Source of the DNA: a bacterium | Lineage (GTDB): Bacteria > Patescibacteriota > Minisyncoccia > UBA6257 > 2-01-FULL-56-20 | Direction: 5' to 3' | NCBI GenBank assembly: GCA_021777495.1 | Contig: JAJYDL010000004.1 | Coordinates: 1-40,428, forward strand | Length of the DNA stretch: 40,428 bases | Shown: piece after piece, positions 28,044 through 38,017 of the stretch | Numbering within the stretch: position 1 is the stretch's first letter | Layout of the letters: each line of letters begins with the position of its first letter | Notes under the pieces: generated by a model | What the model saw: the letters and a program-made list of their open reading frames with translations, nothing else | What the model was told of the DNA's origin: nothing | Databases searched by the model: none | Made by a program: the position numbers and the translations under genes

Positions 28044-29156
28044 TCACACTGCGGATGGCGCGGCGATCACGCCGCCGCCCAGCATCTCGCCTTTCGGCCC
28101 GTAAAACACCGCCGATTGGCCTTCCGCCACGAATTTCTGGGGGGATGCAAAGGAAAGGACATGGCCTCCTTCGGCCGATTTTACGAGCATCGCCGGCGCA
28201 AGAGGCTGACGGTAGCGCACCCGCGCCATGACGGGTCCTTCGTATTCCACGCCGCGGATGAAACTCGTCTGCACAAGCCGAACCTCCGTACGGAAGAGCG
28301 CGGGATCGTCGCTCCCCTCCGCAACGACGATCGTATTCGCGAGAATATCCTTCGCGGCCACGTAAAGCGGTCTGCGTGCCGCCGGCGATCCCGTCGCCCC
28401 TGTTTTGGGAAACGCAAAATCGGCATCAAGGTGGCGCTGGCCTATCGTATAGAAATGGGCGCCCTTGTGCTCTCCGATCTTCTCCCCGCGGGTCGTGAGG
28501 ATCGCACCGCGCCGTTCGGGAATATACTCTTTCAAAAAATCGCCGATGGAAACCTGGCCGAGAAAGCAGATCCCCTGCGAATCCTTTTTTTCTGCCGTAG
28601 GCAGGCCGGCGCGGCGCGCGATCTCCCGCACCTCCGGCTTCCGATAATCCCCTATCGGAAAAAGACTGTGCGCAAGCTGGTCCTGGGTGAGGGTCCAGAG
28701 AAAATAGGATTGGTCTTTGTTCGAATCTTCGGCGGAGAAGAGCGCGAAGCGCGCCTTCAATCCCGCACCGGTCTTCCGCATGATGACATAATGGCCGGTC
28801 GCGACGTGATCCGCCCCCATCGCAAGCGCCTTTTCAAGAAAAATGCCGAACTTGATCTCCCGGTTGCACATCACATCGGGATTCGGGGTGATCCCCGCGC
28901 GATAGCCGTCGATCATATAATGCACGACGCGCTGTTTGTATTCCTCCTCGAAATCCCACACGTAAAAAGGTATGCCGATCCGTTCGGCGACGCGACGCGC
29001 ATCCTCCGCGTCGCGCTCCGCGCATCCGTCGATGTTGTAGCTGCGCATAAAGACGCCCACCACGCGGTGGCCTCGCCTTTTGAGAAGCAGGGCGGCGACG
29101 GAGCTGTCGACCCCGCCCGACATTCCCACGAAAACTGTTTTTCTGCGTTCGGCCAT
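28044..29156 (-). CDS. mnmA: tRNA 2-thiouridine synthase MnmA
   Basis: VFVGMSGGVDSSVAALLLKRRGHRVVGVFM; PNPDVMCNREIKFG; KKDSQGICFLGQV. Confidence 0.94.
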   Translation of the reverse strand: MAERRKTVFVGMSGGVDSSVAALLLKRRGHRVVGVFMRSYNIDGCAERDAEDARRVAERIGIPFYVWDFEEEYKQRVVHYMIDGYRAGITPNPDVMCNREIKFGIFLEKALAMGADHVATGHYVIMRKTGAGLKARFALFSAEDSNKDQSYFLWTLTQDQLAHSLFPIGDYRKPEVREIARRAGLPTAEKKDSQGICFLGQVSIGDFLKEYIPERRGAILTTRGEKIGEHKGAHFYTIGQRHLDADFAFPKTGATGSPAARRPLYVAAKDILANTIVVAEGSDDPALFRTEVRLVQTSFIRGVEYEGPVMARVRYRQPLAPAMLVKSAEGGHVLSFASPQKFVAEGQSAVFYGPKGEMLGGGVIAAPSAV

Positions 29157-29174
29157 GGAAAGGATGGTTATGCG

Positions 29175-29210
29175 AAAACACGGGGCTCCGCTTCACGCGG
29201 ACGCCCCGTG
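29175..29210 (-). terminator. Terminator-like hairpin downstream of efp
   Basis: CACGGGGCGTCCGCGTGAAGCGGAGCCCCGTGTTTTCG on minus strand. Confidence 0.6.
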
Positions 29211-29227
29211 CACGCGCGAAGCGGCCG

Positions 29228-29791
29228 TTACACGCGTTCGACGTATTCTCCCGTCTGGGTATTGATGCGGATAAGATCGCCTTCGTTCACGAAGAGCGGC
29301 ACATTGATCTTGGCGCCCCCTTCGATGGTGACCTGCTTGTTCCCGCCCTGAGCCGTATTGCCCTTGATCGCCGGCGGCGCTTCGGTGACCTTGAATTCCA
29401 TCTTGACGGGGATCTCCACCTGGATCACTTTGCCCTGGAACACGATCGTCGTCACTTTGATGTTCGGCTTGAGGAAACGTCCCTGTGCTCCCATCACCTC
29501 GCCGTCAAGCGAAAAACGGTTTTTGGGATTGCCCTCTTCGTGGAACCAATACTCGCCCTTGGATTCATAAATGAAGACCGCGGTTTTGCGCTCCACCTCC
29601 GCTTCTTCGAACGAATCGCTCGCCTGGAAGTTGCGGTCGAGAAGCTTGCCCGTGATGAGGTTGCGGATACGCGTCTGCACTACGGCTTTGCGCTGCTGCA
29701 TGCGAAGGAAGTGCATGTCGACCACTTCGTACGGAGCACCATCCATGATGAAGAGAACCCCTTTTGTGAGATCGGTGTATGAGAGTGCCAT
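29228..29791 (-). CDS. efp: Elongation factor P (non-canonical tip loop)
   Basis: MALSYTDLTKGVLFIMDGAPYEVVDMHFLRMQQRKAVVQTRIRNLITGKLLDRNFQASDSFEEAEVERK...VPLFVNEGDLIRINTQTGEYVERV. Confidence 0.92.
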   Translation of the reverse strand: MALSYTDLTKGVLFIMDGAPYEVVDMHFLRMQQRKAVVQTRIRNLITGKLLDRNFQASDSFEEAEVERKTAVFIYESKGEYWFHEEGNPKNRFSLDGEVMGAQGRFLKPNIKVTTIVFQGKVIQVEIPVKMEFKVTEAPPAIKGNTAQGGNKQVTIEGGAKINVPLFVNEGDLIRINTQTGEYVERV

Positions 29792-29837
29792 AACGGTAGT
29801 AATGATAATTGCGAGAAATCTCTTTTGCAAGCACCAT

Positions 29838-29858
29838 AAAAAGCCTCCTCGGCCTTTT
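29838..29858 (-). terminator. Probable terminator downstream of KH-domain gene
   Basis: AAAAGGCCGAGGAGGCTTTTT on minus strand. Confidence 0.5.
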
Positions 29859-29896
29859 ATGCGGGCCGCAGTACGACCCTTCCGTTTGCCGAAGAG

Positions 29897-30205
29897 CTAA
29901 TAATCGAGCGGCTTGTCGGGACCGTCGGCTCTGGGCTGGCGCATGCCTCCCTCGGGCTCCTCGATCTTAAGGTTCACGCGGGCGTTGTTCTTTACGCCCA
30001 CGATCTTGAGAAGCGAGCGGATGGACTTTGCGGTCGCGCCCTGGCGGCCGACCACCTGACCCATATCCATAGGATTCACGCGAAGAGTGAGCAGCACGCC
30101 CATTTCATCGACCTTTCGGTCGACCTTCACGTCCTCAGGATGGTCCACGAGGGACTTGATGAGATATTCCAGAAATTCTTGGTCTGCGGGAATCGCGTTC
30201 GTCAT
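29897..30205 (-). CDS. khpA: KH-domain RNA-binding protein (KhpA-like)
   Basis: FLEYLIKSLVDHPEDVKVDRKVDEMGVLLTLRVNPMDMGQVVGRQGATAKSIRSLLKIVG; downstream of rpsP. Confidence 0.9.
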   Translation of the reverse strand: MTNAIPADQEFLEYLIKSLVDHPEDVKVDRKVDEMGVLLTLRVNPMDMGQVVGRQGATAKSIRSLLKIVGVKNNARVNLKIEEPEGGMRQPRADGPDKPLDY

Positions 30206-30294
30206 TGCGGTTATTGTCGGGATACTGAAAATGCTCTCGACCTTTCGCTGCGGTCCTTCCTTTCCTTATTCTAAACGAAAATGTCCTCCTGAAA

Positions 30295-30618
30295 CTAGGC
30301 CGCCGCTTCGGCGGACGCCGAAGCTTCCGCTTTTTCCGCCTGCTTCTGTACCGGTTTCGGCATCTTCACCGCCTTCTTTGCGGAAGAAACCACGCCTTCC
30401 TTCACGAGAAGGTTATGCGCGGTGACCGTGGGCTGTGCACCGGTCTTCAACCAATACTCAGTGCGGTCCTTTTTAATCGTCGCTTTCTTCGTGAAAGAAT
30501 TGTAGGAACCGAGATCTTCCACGGGAGGAGCTGCCATTTTCGAACGGCTCTCCGCCACCACGAGGCGATAGCTCGGCTGATGCTTCTTTCCGATGCGCTG
30601 TAATTTGATGGCCAACAT
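30295..30618 (-). CDS. rpsP: 30S ribosomal protein S16
   Basis: MLAIKLQRIGKKHQPSYRLVVAESRSKMAAPPVEDLGSYNSFTKK...EYWLKTGAQPTVTAHNLLVKEGV. Confidence 0.94.
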   Translation of the reverse strand: MLAIKLQRIGKKHQPSYRLVVAESRSKMAAPPVEDLGSYNSFTKKATIKKDRTEYWLKTGAQPTVTAHNLLVKEGVVSSAKKAVKMPKPVQKQAEKAEASASAEAAA

Positions 30619-30625
30619 GAGGGTC

Positions 30626-30655
30626 ATTATATACCGAAAAGGACGGGACGGTCAA
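30626..30655 (-). promoter_or_regulatory. rpsP promoter
   Basis: TTGACC, 18 nt, TATAAT, 7 nt, ATG at 30618. Confidence 0.8.
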
Positions 30656-30682
30656 GATGAGCCGCGGGGTCCCCGGCCTAAA

Positions 30683-30860
30683 AGCTAAAACGCTCCGCAA
30701 ATGCGGGGCGTTTCGCCAAAGCCCAATGGGCGTTTTGTAGGTCCAACCGAAGATCTCTGGCGTAAAGCCAGGTGGGTGGACTCAGCCTGCAATCCACGGA
30801 CAGCAGGTGCTCTCGTCCTCCCTTTTAGTAATGTTTGATCCGAGATCTAAGGCCAGACCC
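30683..30860 (-). ncRNA. Candidate stand-alone structured RNA of unknown family
   Basis: TATAAT at 30871-30866 just upstream; closing stem 30860-30842 with 30757-30739; two hairpins with complementary loops; hairpin CTGGC-TTTAC-GCCAG; terminator at 30687-30713. Confidence 0.65.
30687..30713. terminator. Intrinsic terminator at 3' end of candidate RNA
   Basis: aaaacgctccgcaaatgcggggcgttt. Confidence 0.75.
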
Positions 30861-30865
30861 ATCTT

Positions 30866-30871
30866 ATTATA
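30866..30871 (-). promoter_or_regulatory. -10 element of candidate RNA
   Basis: GTATAATAAG on minus strand. Confidence 0.6.
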
Positions 30872-30985
30872 CAAAAGGAGTATCCGGTTTGCTACATCGA
30901 ACATCGCGGATGGGCGTAAAACCGCACACCCGCCCGAGATACGGACCTGGATTATTTGAAAAATCAAACCTACAATGGATATGAT

Positions 30986-32344
30986 ATGACGATCCGTTCG
31001 CGAAGAATCCTTTTTTACGGGCTATTCGCCCTTTTTTTGGTGATGGGCACCGGAATTGCGTTCTACGCCCAAGGATGGCGATTCGATTTCATGACGTTCA
31101 AAACGGAAAAAGTGGGCGCCATTTATGTGGAATCCCATCCGGAAAATGCCGAAATAACCCTTAACGGGAAACCGATCCAAAATGCAAGCGGGTTTCTGAG
31201 CCACGGCACGCTCATTTCGAACCTTTTCCCCAAAAATTACATCCTTTCCCTTAAAGCTCCCGGATACGACGCCTGGTCCGAAAACGCCAGGGTAGCCCCC
31301 ACGCTCGTCACGGAAATGAAATATGCCGTACTTGTCCCTTCGAACGCGTCGAGCGTCTCCCCCATCGCCAATGTGACCGATTTCTTCGAGGCGGGAGGGA
31401 ACGTGGTGACGGAAGCATCGGACGGAACGATCGCCCGGGCAACGACGACCATCGTACGCGGTACGATCGTAAGTCATGGAAGCGACTTCGCGACCATCGT
31501 CACGCAGTCGGCCAAAGGGGGTTATTCGGCGTACGACCTCCTGAACGGAACGAGTACGAATCTTTCGGCCCTCCTCGCGTCCGCCGGAGCGACAAGGAGC
31601 GCCATTTCCGCCGTAATCGCGAACCCTTACGACGATGCGAGCATCTTCGCGGAAACCCCGAGGAAGTTCTATGCGATCGATCTCGCCGGAGGAGGAGCAC
31701 GCAATACCGTCACGGCCTTTGCGACGGCACCCGTCGGGGAATCCCTCGAAACGCCTCTTGCGATATCGTCGTCATGGCTCGCATGGGCGCAGTACCATGT
31801 CGCATCCGACACGTCCCAGATCGTGGTCTACGATCCTTTTTCGGGCGATACGATCGACTCGTCGCTCTCCATTCCGGGAACGGTGGCATCGCTCAAGTGG
31901 GTACGGGGCACGCTTCTCGGGATCCTCGGCGCGGACGGGAGCCTTTATCGGTACGACATCCCCTCCGAGACGCTCACCAAAATGGCGGATGACGTAAAAT
32001 CGTTCTTCCCCACGGACGACGGATCGACCGTGGCGGCCCTTGAGGGGCGGAGTGTCGAGATATTCTCGCTCACCCTTCCCGCGGACCAAGGCGGATACTA
32101 CCGTTTCAATCTCCCCGATATGGGCTCGGTACGCTCACTTGCCTGGTACCGCGACAACAGCCATCTTTTCGTCGCGTATCCCACCCACGTCAACTTCCTC
32201 GATCTTGCGGATCTTTCGCTGCGGAACCTCACGGAAATATCCGCGCTCGCTCCGGAAACGGATCCGTTCTACGACGCATCGCAAAACTCCCTCTATCTCA
32301 TCGATCAGGGCTGGAAGCTCATACGGTTCGATTTTCCGAGCTGA
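30986..32344 (+). CDS. PEGA-domain protein with N-terminal TM and beta-propeller-like C-terminal part
   Basis: KVGAIYVESHPENAEITLNGKPIQNASGFLSHGTLISNLFPKNYILSLKAPGYDAW; start codon uncertain. Confidence 0.78.
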   Translation: MTIRSRRILFYGLFALFLVMGTGIAFYAQGWRFDFMTFKTEKVGAIYVESHPENAEITLNGKPIQNASGFLSHGTLISNLFPKNYILSLKAPGYDAWSENARVAPTLVTEMKYAVLVPSNASSVSPIANVTDFFEAGGNVVTEASDGTIARATTTIVRGTIVSHGSDFATIVTQSAKGGYSAYDLLNGTSTNLSALLASAGATRSAISAVIANPYDDASIFAETPRKFYAIDLAGGGARNTVTAFATAPVGESLETPLAISSSWLAWAQYHVASDTSQIVVYDPFSGDTIDSSLSIPGTVASLKWVRGTLLGILGADGSLYRYDIPSETLTKMADDVKSFFPTDDGSTVAALEGRSVEIFSLTLPADQGGYYRFNLPDMGSVRSLAWYRDNSHLFVAYPTHVNFLDLADLSLRNLTEISALAPETDPFYDASQNSLYLIDQGWKLIRFDFPS

Positions 32345-32351
32345 CGCGCGC

Positions 32352-32909
32352 TCAGCGCACGTTCATGATGCGCTCACCCACAAGCATATACGTGGAGGTC
32401 GCGCGAGCGCGCCCGTCCGTCTTCATGTTGATCGTAAGCACCCCGTCCGCGATTTCGTGAAAATAAACGGTGGTGGAAGCACCGAGGGGAAGATCGGCGA
32501 TATTGAACATGACGCCTCCCTGGTTGAGGAACATCGCAAGATCCGCTCTCGCGGATGTCCCGTTCCCCACCTCTACGATGGCGGCCGCATCATCGAAGCC
32601 GTCGCCATTGAGGTCCCCGAAAGAAATGGTCGGCTGATCGAGGACGACGCCATCGCCCTGAGGCGCATAGGACCCGTTTTCCGTGCGATATGCCGACTGC
32701 ATAAGATCGCCGACATTCGGCCAAATGCCGTTGTTCTGCGGGACCGCAAACCCGATCTTCGCTTCGGCCTGTGCGACAACCTGGACCGCTCTTCCCGCAA
32801 CCGCCACTGCCTGCACGGCGGCAGGACGCGGGATCGAAGGATTGTTCTGTACGCCCGCAAGAAGCGATGCGGCCATCTGAAGAAGCAATGCGACGGAGGA
32901 GGTGTTCAT
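32352..32909 (-). CDS. Hypothetical protein with FG-GAP/VCBS-like DLNGDGFDDAA motif
   Basis: MNTSSVALLLQMAASLLAGVQ...FGDLNGDGFDDAAAIVEVGNG; TACAAT 7 nt upstream of ATG. Confidence 0.75.
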   Translation of the reverse strand: MNTSSVALLLQMAASLLAGVQNNPSIPRPAAVQAVAVAGRAVQVVAQAEAKIGFAVPQNNGIWPNVGDLMQSAYRTENGSYAPQGDGVVLDQPTISFGDLNGDGFDDAAAIVEVGNGTSARADLAMFLNQGGVMFNIADLPLGASTTVYFHEIADGVLTINMKTDGRARATSTYMLVGERIMNVR

Positions 32910-32935
32910 GAAAAGTATTGTATACGGCGCGGGCG

Positions 32936-33505
32936 TCACGAGGCAATACCCCGCCTGCGCCGCGGCTCATATGCGTCGCCCTCTCCTTCGCCGCCCACGG
33001 CGTGTCTCCGCGCCCTGAGAAGCAGTTCCTTTTGGACCAATCGGGCCCTTTGCGCCGCAACGGCGGGGAGGACGATCTTGGTGTGCGGAGTATCGTATTG
33101 TCCGCCCGCAAGGAAGATGACGATGCTGCTCACCCCGGTCATGCGGTCGGTCATGCTGCGCTCGATGTTTACGTTCTGGATCTGATGATAGAGCGTCGCG
33201 GTCTCGGTACGGGTGATGTAGCCCCGCGTCACCACAAACGCATTTCTCAGGAACGAATAGGTGTACGCGCGGTATTCCATGTACGTCCGTAGCAGAATGA
33301 AAAGGAGATAGGCTATACTTATAAGAAGGAGCACCTGCGCGGCGTAGTTTCCCCAGAGCGCCGAAAGTCCGGAAAGCCATTGCTCCGAAGCGAACCATGC
33401 GGCCGCCGTAACGAGGAACAGGAATACGGCGAACTTGATCCGCCGCGAAAGGAAGAGTACGAACGCGCGATGCCCGAGCCGGTGTATCCGACGACTCTCA
33501 CTCAT
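32936..33505 (-). CDS. PH-domain (bPH2-like) membrane protein
   Basis: TM pair, then YRAYTYSFLRNAFVVTRGYITRTETATLYHQIQNVNIERSMTDRMTGVSSIVIF. Confidence 0.83.
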   Translation of the reverse strand: MSESRRIHRLGHRAFVLFLSRRIKFAVFLFLVTAAAWFASEQWLSGLSALWGNYAAQVLLLISIAYLLFILLRTYMEYRAYTYSFLRNAFVVTRGYITRTETATLYHQIQNVNIERSMTDRMTGVSSIVIFLAGGQYDTPHTKIVLPAVAAQRARLVQKELLLRARRHAVGGEGEGDAYEPRRRRGIAS

Positions 33506-33526
33506 GAATCAATTATAACAGATACC
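33506..33526. promoter_or_regulatory. 21-bp divergent promoter between PH-domain and DoxX-like genes
   Basis: Minus TATAAT (33517-33512) 6 nt from ATG; plus TATAAC (33514-33519) 7 nt from ATG. Confidence 0.65.
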
Positions 33527-33988
33527 ATGGCAGCGCCCTCCAAGATCCCCCACTCCCTCCGCATGGCGATATTCCTTCTCCGCATCGCGATCGGACTCAA
33601 TTTCTTTTCCTTCGGGTTCGCGGTGCTCTTCGATCCCGTATTCGGCAAGGGATTGCGGGAGCAATCGTTCAACAATCTGTATTCGTGGCTCTCGGCGCCC
33701 GCCGCGGGAAGCTGGATCCAACCCTTTGCGCAATGGGCGTTCCTCGTGATCGGGGCCTGTCTCATCCTTGGCCTCGCCGTTCGGCTCGCATCGGCGGTAG
33801 GCGTCGGCATCACGCTCCTCAGCTTTCTTCCCGGCGTAAATTATGCAACGCTCAGTCTGGCACAGTTCATCAACGACGAATTGATCGTGGTCATCTGCCT
33901 TCTCATCCTCTTCCTTGCGAATGCGGGGGCGTACCTCGGTCTCGACAATTTCCTTCACATTTCTTTCCGCCGCAAGCACGCAGACTGA
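33527..33988 (+). CDS. DoxX-family membrane protein
   Basis: 4-TM protein; LLRIAIGLNFFSFGFAVLFDP...WAFLVIGACLILGLAVRLASAVGVGITLL. Confidence 0.7.
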   Translation: MAAPSKIPHSLRMAIFLLRIAIGLNFFSFGFAVLFDPVFGKGLREQSFNNLYSWLSAPAAGSWIQPFAQWAFLVIGACLILGLAVRLASAVGVGITLLSFLPGVNYATLSLAQFINDELIVVICLLILFLANAGAYLGLDNFLHISFRRKHAD

Positions 33989-34023
33989 CGTTCCGGAACG
34001 GCCTTCCCGGAAAGATACAGACG

Positions 34024-34057
34024 ATACGCGCACCCTTATAGGGTGCGCGTATCGGGT
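34024..34057. terminator. Perfect 13-bp hairpin terminator
   Basis: gatacgcgcaccc-ttata-gggtgcgcgtatc then gggttt. Confidence 0.75.
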
Positions 34058-34076
34058 TTACGCGGGAAAGCGCCGG

Positions 34077-37000
34077 TTAACGATTTACCGATGAATGGAG
34101 AAGTGCAAGATACTGCTCAAGGAGCGAAATAAGCTGCTCCTGAAGGAGATGAACCTGCTCCTCGAGCGCCGCGTTGCCGCTGATGCTCGCGCCGAGGACC
34201 ACTCCCCCGCCTTCCTCGGGCGAGTTTCCCCCTCCGACGATCACGATGAAGGGGGGCTCATCGGAACGGTATGTTTCGGTAATCGTACATATCGCGGAAT
34301 TGCCCGGAGGAAGGCCGCTTTCGTCGTGGCAGTCCCCCGCAAATCCCTGAATATAATGGTCATGGGACTCGATCACATTCACCCCGAAGTTCGTGTCGGG
34401 TTCGAGCGTAACGGTGGTCCCCTCGGCGTTCCCGGGGAACGTCGATGAACTCGTCCCGCTTCCGAATATCTTGACCGTGAAGTCGGACGAGGTCGCGCTC
34501 CCTCCCGAACCGTTATCAACGATCACCTTGACCGTAAGCATGCTGACGGTCGGCGCCGCAACGGAGAATGAGACGGTATACGTCTGGACGGAAGAACCGT
34601 TCTGCGCCGTCACGGTCACGGTCGCGGTTCCCGTCGTGCTCGTAGCCTGCACGATATTCACGGTCGCATTCGGATCGGAGGATGTCGCCGTAACAACAGG
34701 CGTCATCGTCGTGTTGTAGGGCAGCACGTCCGTGTAGGATAGCGTCCCCGGATCGAACGAGGGTGAAATCGCTCCCGCGGACACGCCGAGCGCGCTCAAG
34801 GTATCGTCGCTGCCGAGCGCAACGGTCGTAAAGGACTGCATCGCTCCGGGATGCCACGCACCGTTCACGTATGACCACGCCACGTAATGATACGTGGTGC
34901 CGGGCTGTACGGCGGGCATAGTCCCGAGCGATTGTCCGTAGACGTAGGCGTTCGTCTCGAGTGACGAGAGCGCGGCGGAAAACGGGGTGTCCGACGCGAT
35001 TGCGCCGAAGTCGGGGGTCGAATAGACGCCCTTCGGTATCACGGGGCTTGCGGTGCTGAACGTCGACGTGGAAACCCAGAACGAATGTCCGGCGGCATCG
35101 TAATCGCCGTTCATCGCATTCAAGGTGGCATCGGTCCGGCCTATCCCCGTCGCCGCATTGGTCGTCACGAAGACAGGGGCCTGGCACGCATACACGTTGA
35201 CCGAAAGGCTTCCCGAATTATCACCGCACCACGAGGGATCGGGTGCCGGGGAGGAAGACGAGGAATTCCCGTCAAACACCATAAGGCTCAATGGCTGGCC
35301 CGTGCCCGTATACAGATAAGAATACCGATGACTCGGCTGGTATGCTCCCCAATCGACGAACGAACCGCCAACCCGGAGCTGGAACTCCCCATACCCGAGC
35401 TGCGCCGATCCAATATGGTATCCCTGCATGTACGTGCTCCAATTATCCACGCTTGCATATGCCGTATCGGCAACATTGATGCCGCCGTTCTGCCAGGTTC
35501 CCGAAGACACAAGAAGGTACGTCTGCCCGTCGGCAAGCGTAGTTGAACCCACTGTCGGAACATAATCCTTCGAATTGACCGCATCCGTTTCCAGGAACAC
35601 CTGCTTCGTTCCCGCCGGGCATGCCGCGATCGCCGGCGGCGGAACGGTGTTGAGCGTCACGGCCCACACGGAGCTCCAGGGGCTCATATTGCCCGCGGAA
35701 TCGATGGCGCGCACCTGCCAATACCATGTCCCGTCGGGAGCGCCGGACGAAAGGAGCGACGTCGTGGAAAGCCTTCCCGAATCCCAAAGGCCGGTGGTGA
35801 GAACACCGTTCGTCTCCGCAGGATTCATGCTCGAATGGAACTCGTACGACAGTGAGCCCGGTATGGGGCTCGTCGTGGGATTCCATCGGAACGTGAAGAC
35901 GTTCGTCGGAGTGATGTCCCCGTTCACTGGCCATGCAAGCACAGGCGCGGGAATGATCACGGCCTCATGGCTCACGACGAAAGGCATTGATGCGGTCGTA
36001 ATGTTCCCCGCAACGTCGGTCGTACCCGCGCGCAACGTATACGTACCGTCGGAGTACGCGGAAACGTTCAGCGTACAGTCATAGGTATAGCTCGGAATCC
36101 CCTGAAGGCTCGGATTCCCCGATCCGCAGGACCCCAGAAGGGTGCCGGTCGCATTGTACACATGAACGAAGACGTTCGCGATGCCGGTCTGCCCGTCGCT
36201 CGCGGTCACCGAAACGGAAAGCGTGGAGCTTACCGTCGTGGTCGCCGTCGGCGCGACAAAGACGAGCGTCGGAGGCGTCATGTCGCAGTAGGAGTTCGTG
36301 CACCATCCTGAATACTTCACCGCGCCGATGACCGGCGACCCGGTCCCGCTTGCGTTCGTAACGGGGATGCTCCCGTCGCCGGAAACGGTATCCGCGGGTC
36401 CGGTGGAAGCTCCCCACCAGTTCCCGGAAGCGTTCACATTCGCGGCAGTGATCACCGTCGAAGAATTCTGCACGCCGGCAGTGCCTTCTCCAGAAAAATT
36501 ATTGCCGGAAATATTCACCGTGGCGGAAGAGGTGAATGCGCCGCCGTCATCGCCGAGATACACGCCCCGCAGATTGCCGGAAAGATCGTTGCCGTTGATC
36601 GTGAAGGTTCCCGAATTGGGCGCATCGGGCGTGCCATAGGCATCATTGCCGTGAATGCTCACCCCGCTGCTCCCTCCCCCGGTGATGACGTTGTCCGTAA
36701 CAGAAGCGGTACCCGAAACATCGCCCCAGAAAAAGAGCGCGGAACCGCTTATGCCGGTTGCATGGTTATCGGATATCACGATGCCGTCCGTGATGCCCGA
36801 AAGCGCCACGAAGCTGCTTCCGTTCGCATTCCCGTTGTCCATATTCCCCGAAACGGCGACATTTGAGGAATGGCTTCCCGTGCAGGAGAAATTGATATCC
36901 GCACCGCCGTTGTTCGAGGCGTCCATGAAGACGTTATGCACCACCTGGGTGCCGCTGCACCCTCCGGTCATGCCGTCCGATTTGATCTGCATCGGCTCCG

Positions 37001-38017
37001 AATTCGGGGCCGGCGCAGTAAAGAGGTTCCCCTCAATGAGCAGGTCCCCCGCATGATCCGTAGGCATGCCCACGCTCGAATACCCGTTGAAGATATTGTT
37101 TTCGATGGCCACGCCGGAAAGTATGGCGGTGGAAGAAACGATATTCATCTGGACGCCCGGATTGGTGAAGGTGAAACCGTTCACCGTGACGCCGTTCGCC
37201 GAAACGTTCATGGCGTCCACGACCGATTCATCGCCGGAGCGCGGGACGAAGCTCTCGCTCGCCCCGGGAACGCCGGCCTGAATACCGTTCAACGCAAGGG
37301 GTTTGGCGATCGATACCGTTTCGGGATAGGTACCCGCCGCAACATCGATCGTATCGCCCGGCACCGCGGCATCCACCGCCTCCTGGATCGTGGAGTACCC
37401 CGTATTCGTTCTCATATTCACCGCAGGACCGATATCTCCGGAGTCGCCGCCCGAAAGCGGATCGGCGTCCGTCCACGTGCCGTCATGCGGCGTCACATAG
37501 GTGAGCGAATAGGTATTGGTATAGCTCGAACCGCTGCTCGTAGCCATTGCAGGGAATACGTTATTGACCCACCACGAGAATCCCGCCGTGGCACTGTCGG
37601 GCAAAGTCACCGACTTCGGCGACGAAGTGCTGTAATCCGGGGAAAGCGCGAAGGTTCCCGGAATGGTGTAATTCTCCCCTCCGGTGAACGTACCCGTAAT
37701 GCCCGCCGCGAGCGGCGTACCTTTTTCCGGAGAAATAAGCCCCGCGGTAACAAACGTTCCGTCCGCGGTGCTGGCATTCGCACAATAAGTCACGCCATCG
37801 GTACCAAGCCACACGTTCACCTTTTCCGTGAACGCATCTATCGCCCAACTCCCGATGACCCCCGAATCGGGATCGTTCGTGATGCGCTGGGTGATGGTCA
37901 CGAACGGAGTGCCGACCGTGGCGCAAGGCGCCGGCGATGGGGCAAGCGCCGCATGGACGATCCCGTGCATCCCCGCAAAGAAAACAAAAACAAAACCGGC
38001 AAAAGCGATTTTTTCAT
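34077..38017 (-). CDS. Large modular surface protein: beta-helix, fibronectin/cadherin-like and wall-associated modules, C-terminal coiled coil; likely start codon out of frame by 1 nt
   Basis: Signal peptide-like KIAFAGFVFVFFAGMHGIVHAALA; parallel beta-helix STIQEAVDAAVPGDTIDVAAGTYPETV; LSALGVSAGAISPSFDPGTLSYTDVLP; C-term ALEEQVHLLQEQLISLLEQYLALL. Confidence 0.82.

Noticed and set aside
28715-28735. GTTCGAATC resembling a tRNA T-arm
   Set aside because: Lies inside the mnmA coding sequence with no matching acceptor or anticodon stems.
27417-29351. 644-aa plus-strand ORF antisense to HD-domain, mnmA and efp
   Set aside because: Spans three well-supported genes on the other strand; no motifs; typical antisense open frame in GC-rich DNA.
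30683-30860. Candidate RNA being a tmRNA, 4.5S/SRP RNA or 6S RNA
   Set aside because: No tRNA-like TpsiC/CCA end or tag ORF for tmRNA; no CAGG...GGAA...AGCA core for SRP; internal hairpin layout unlike 6S. This was judged by eye, so Rfam should be run.
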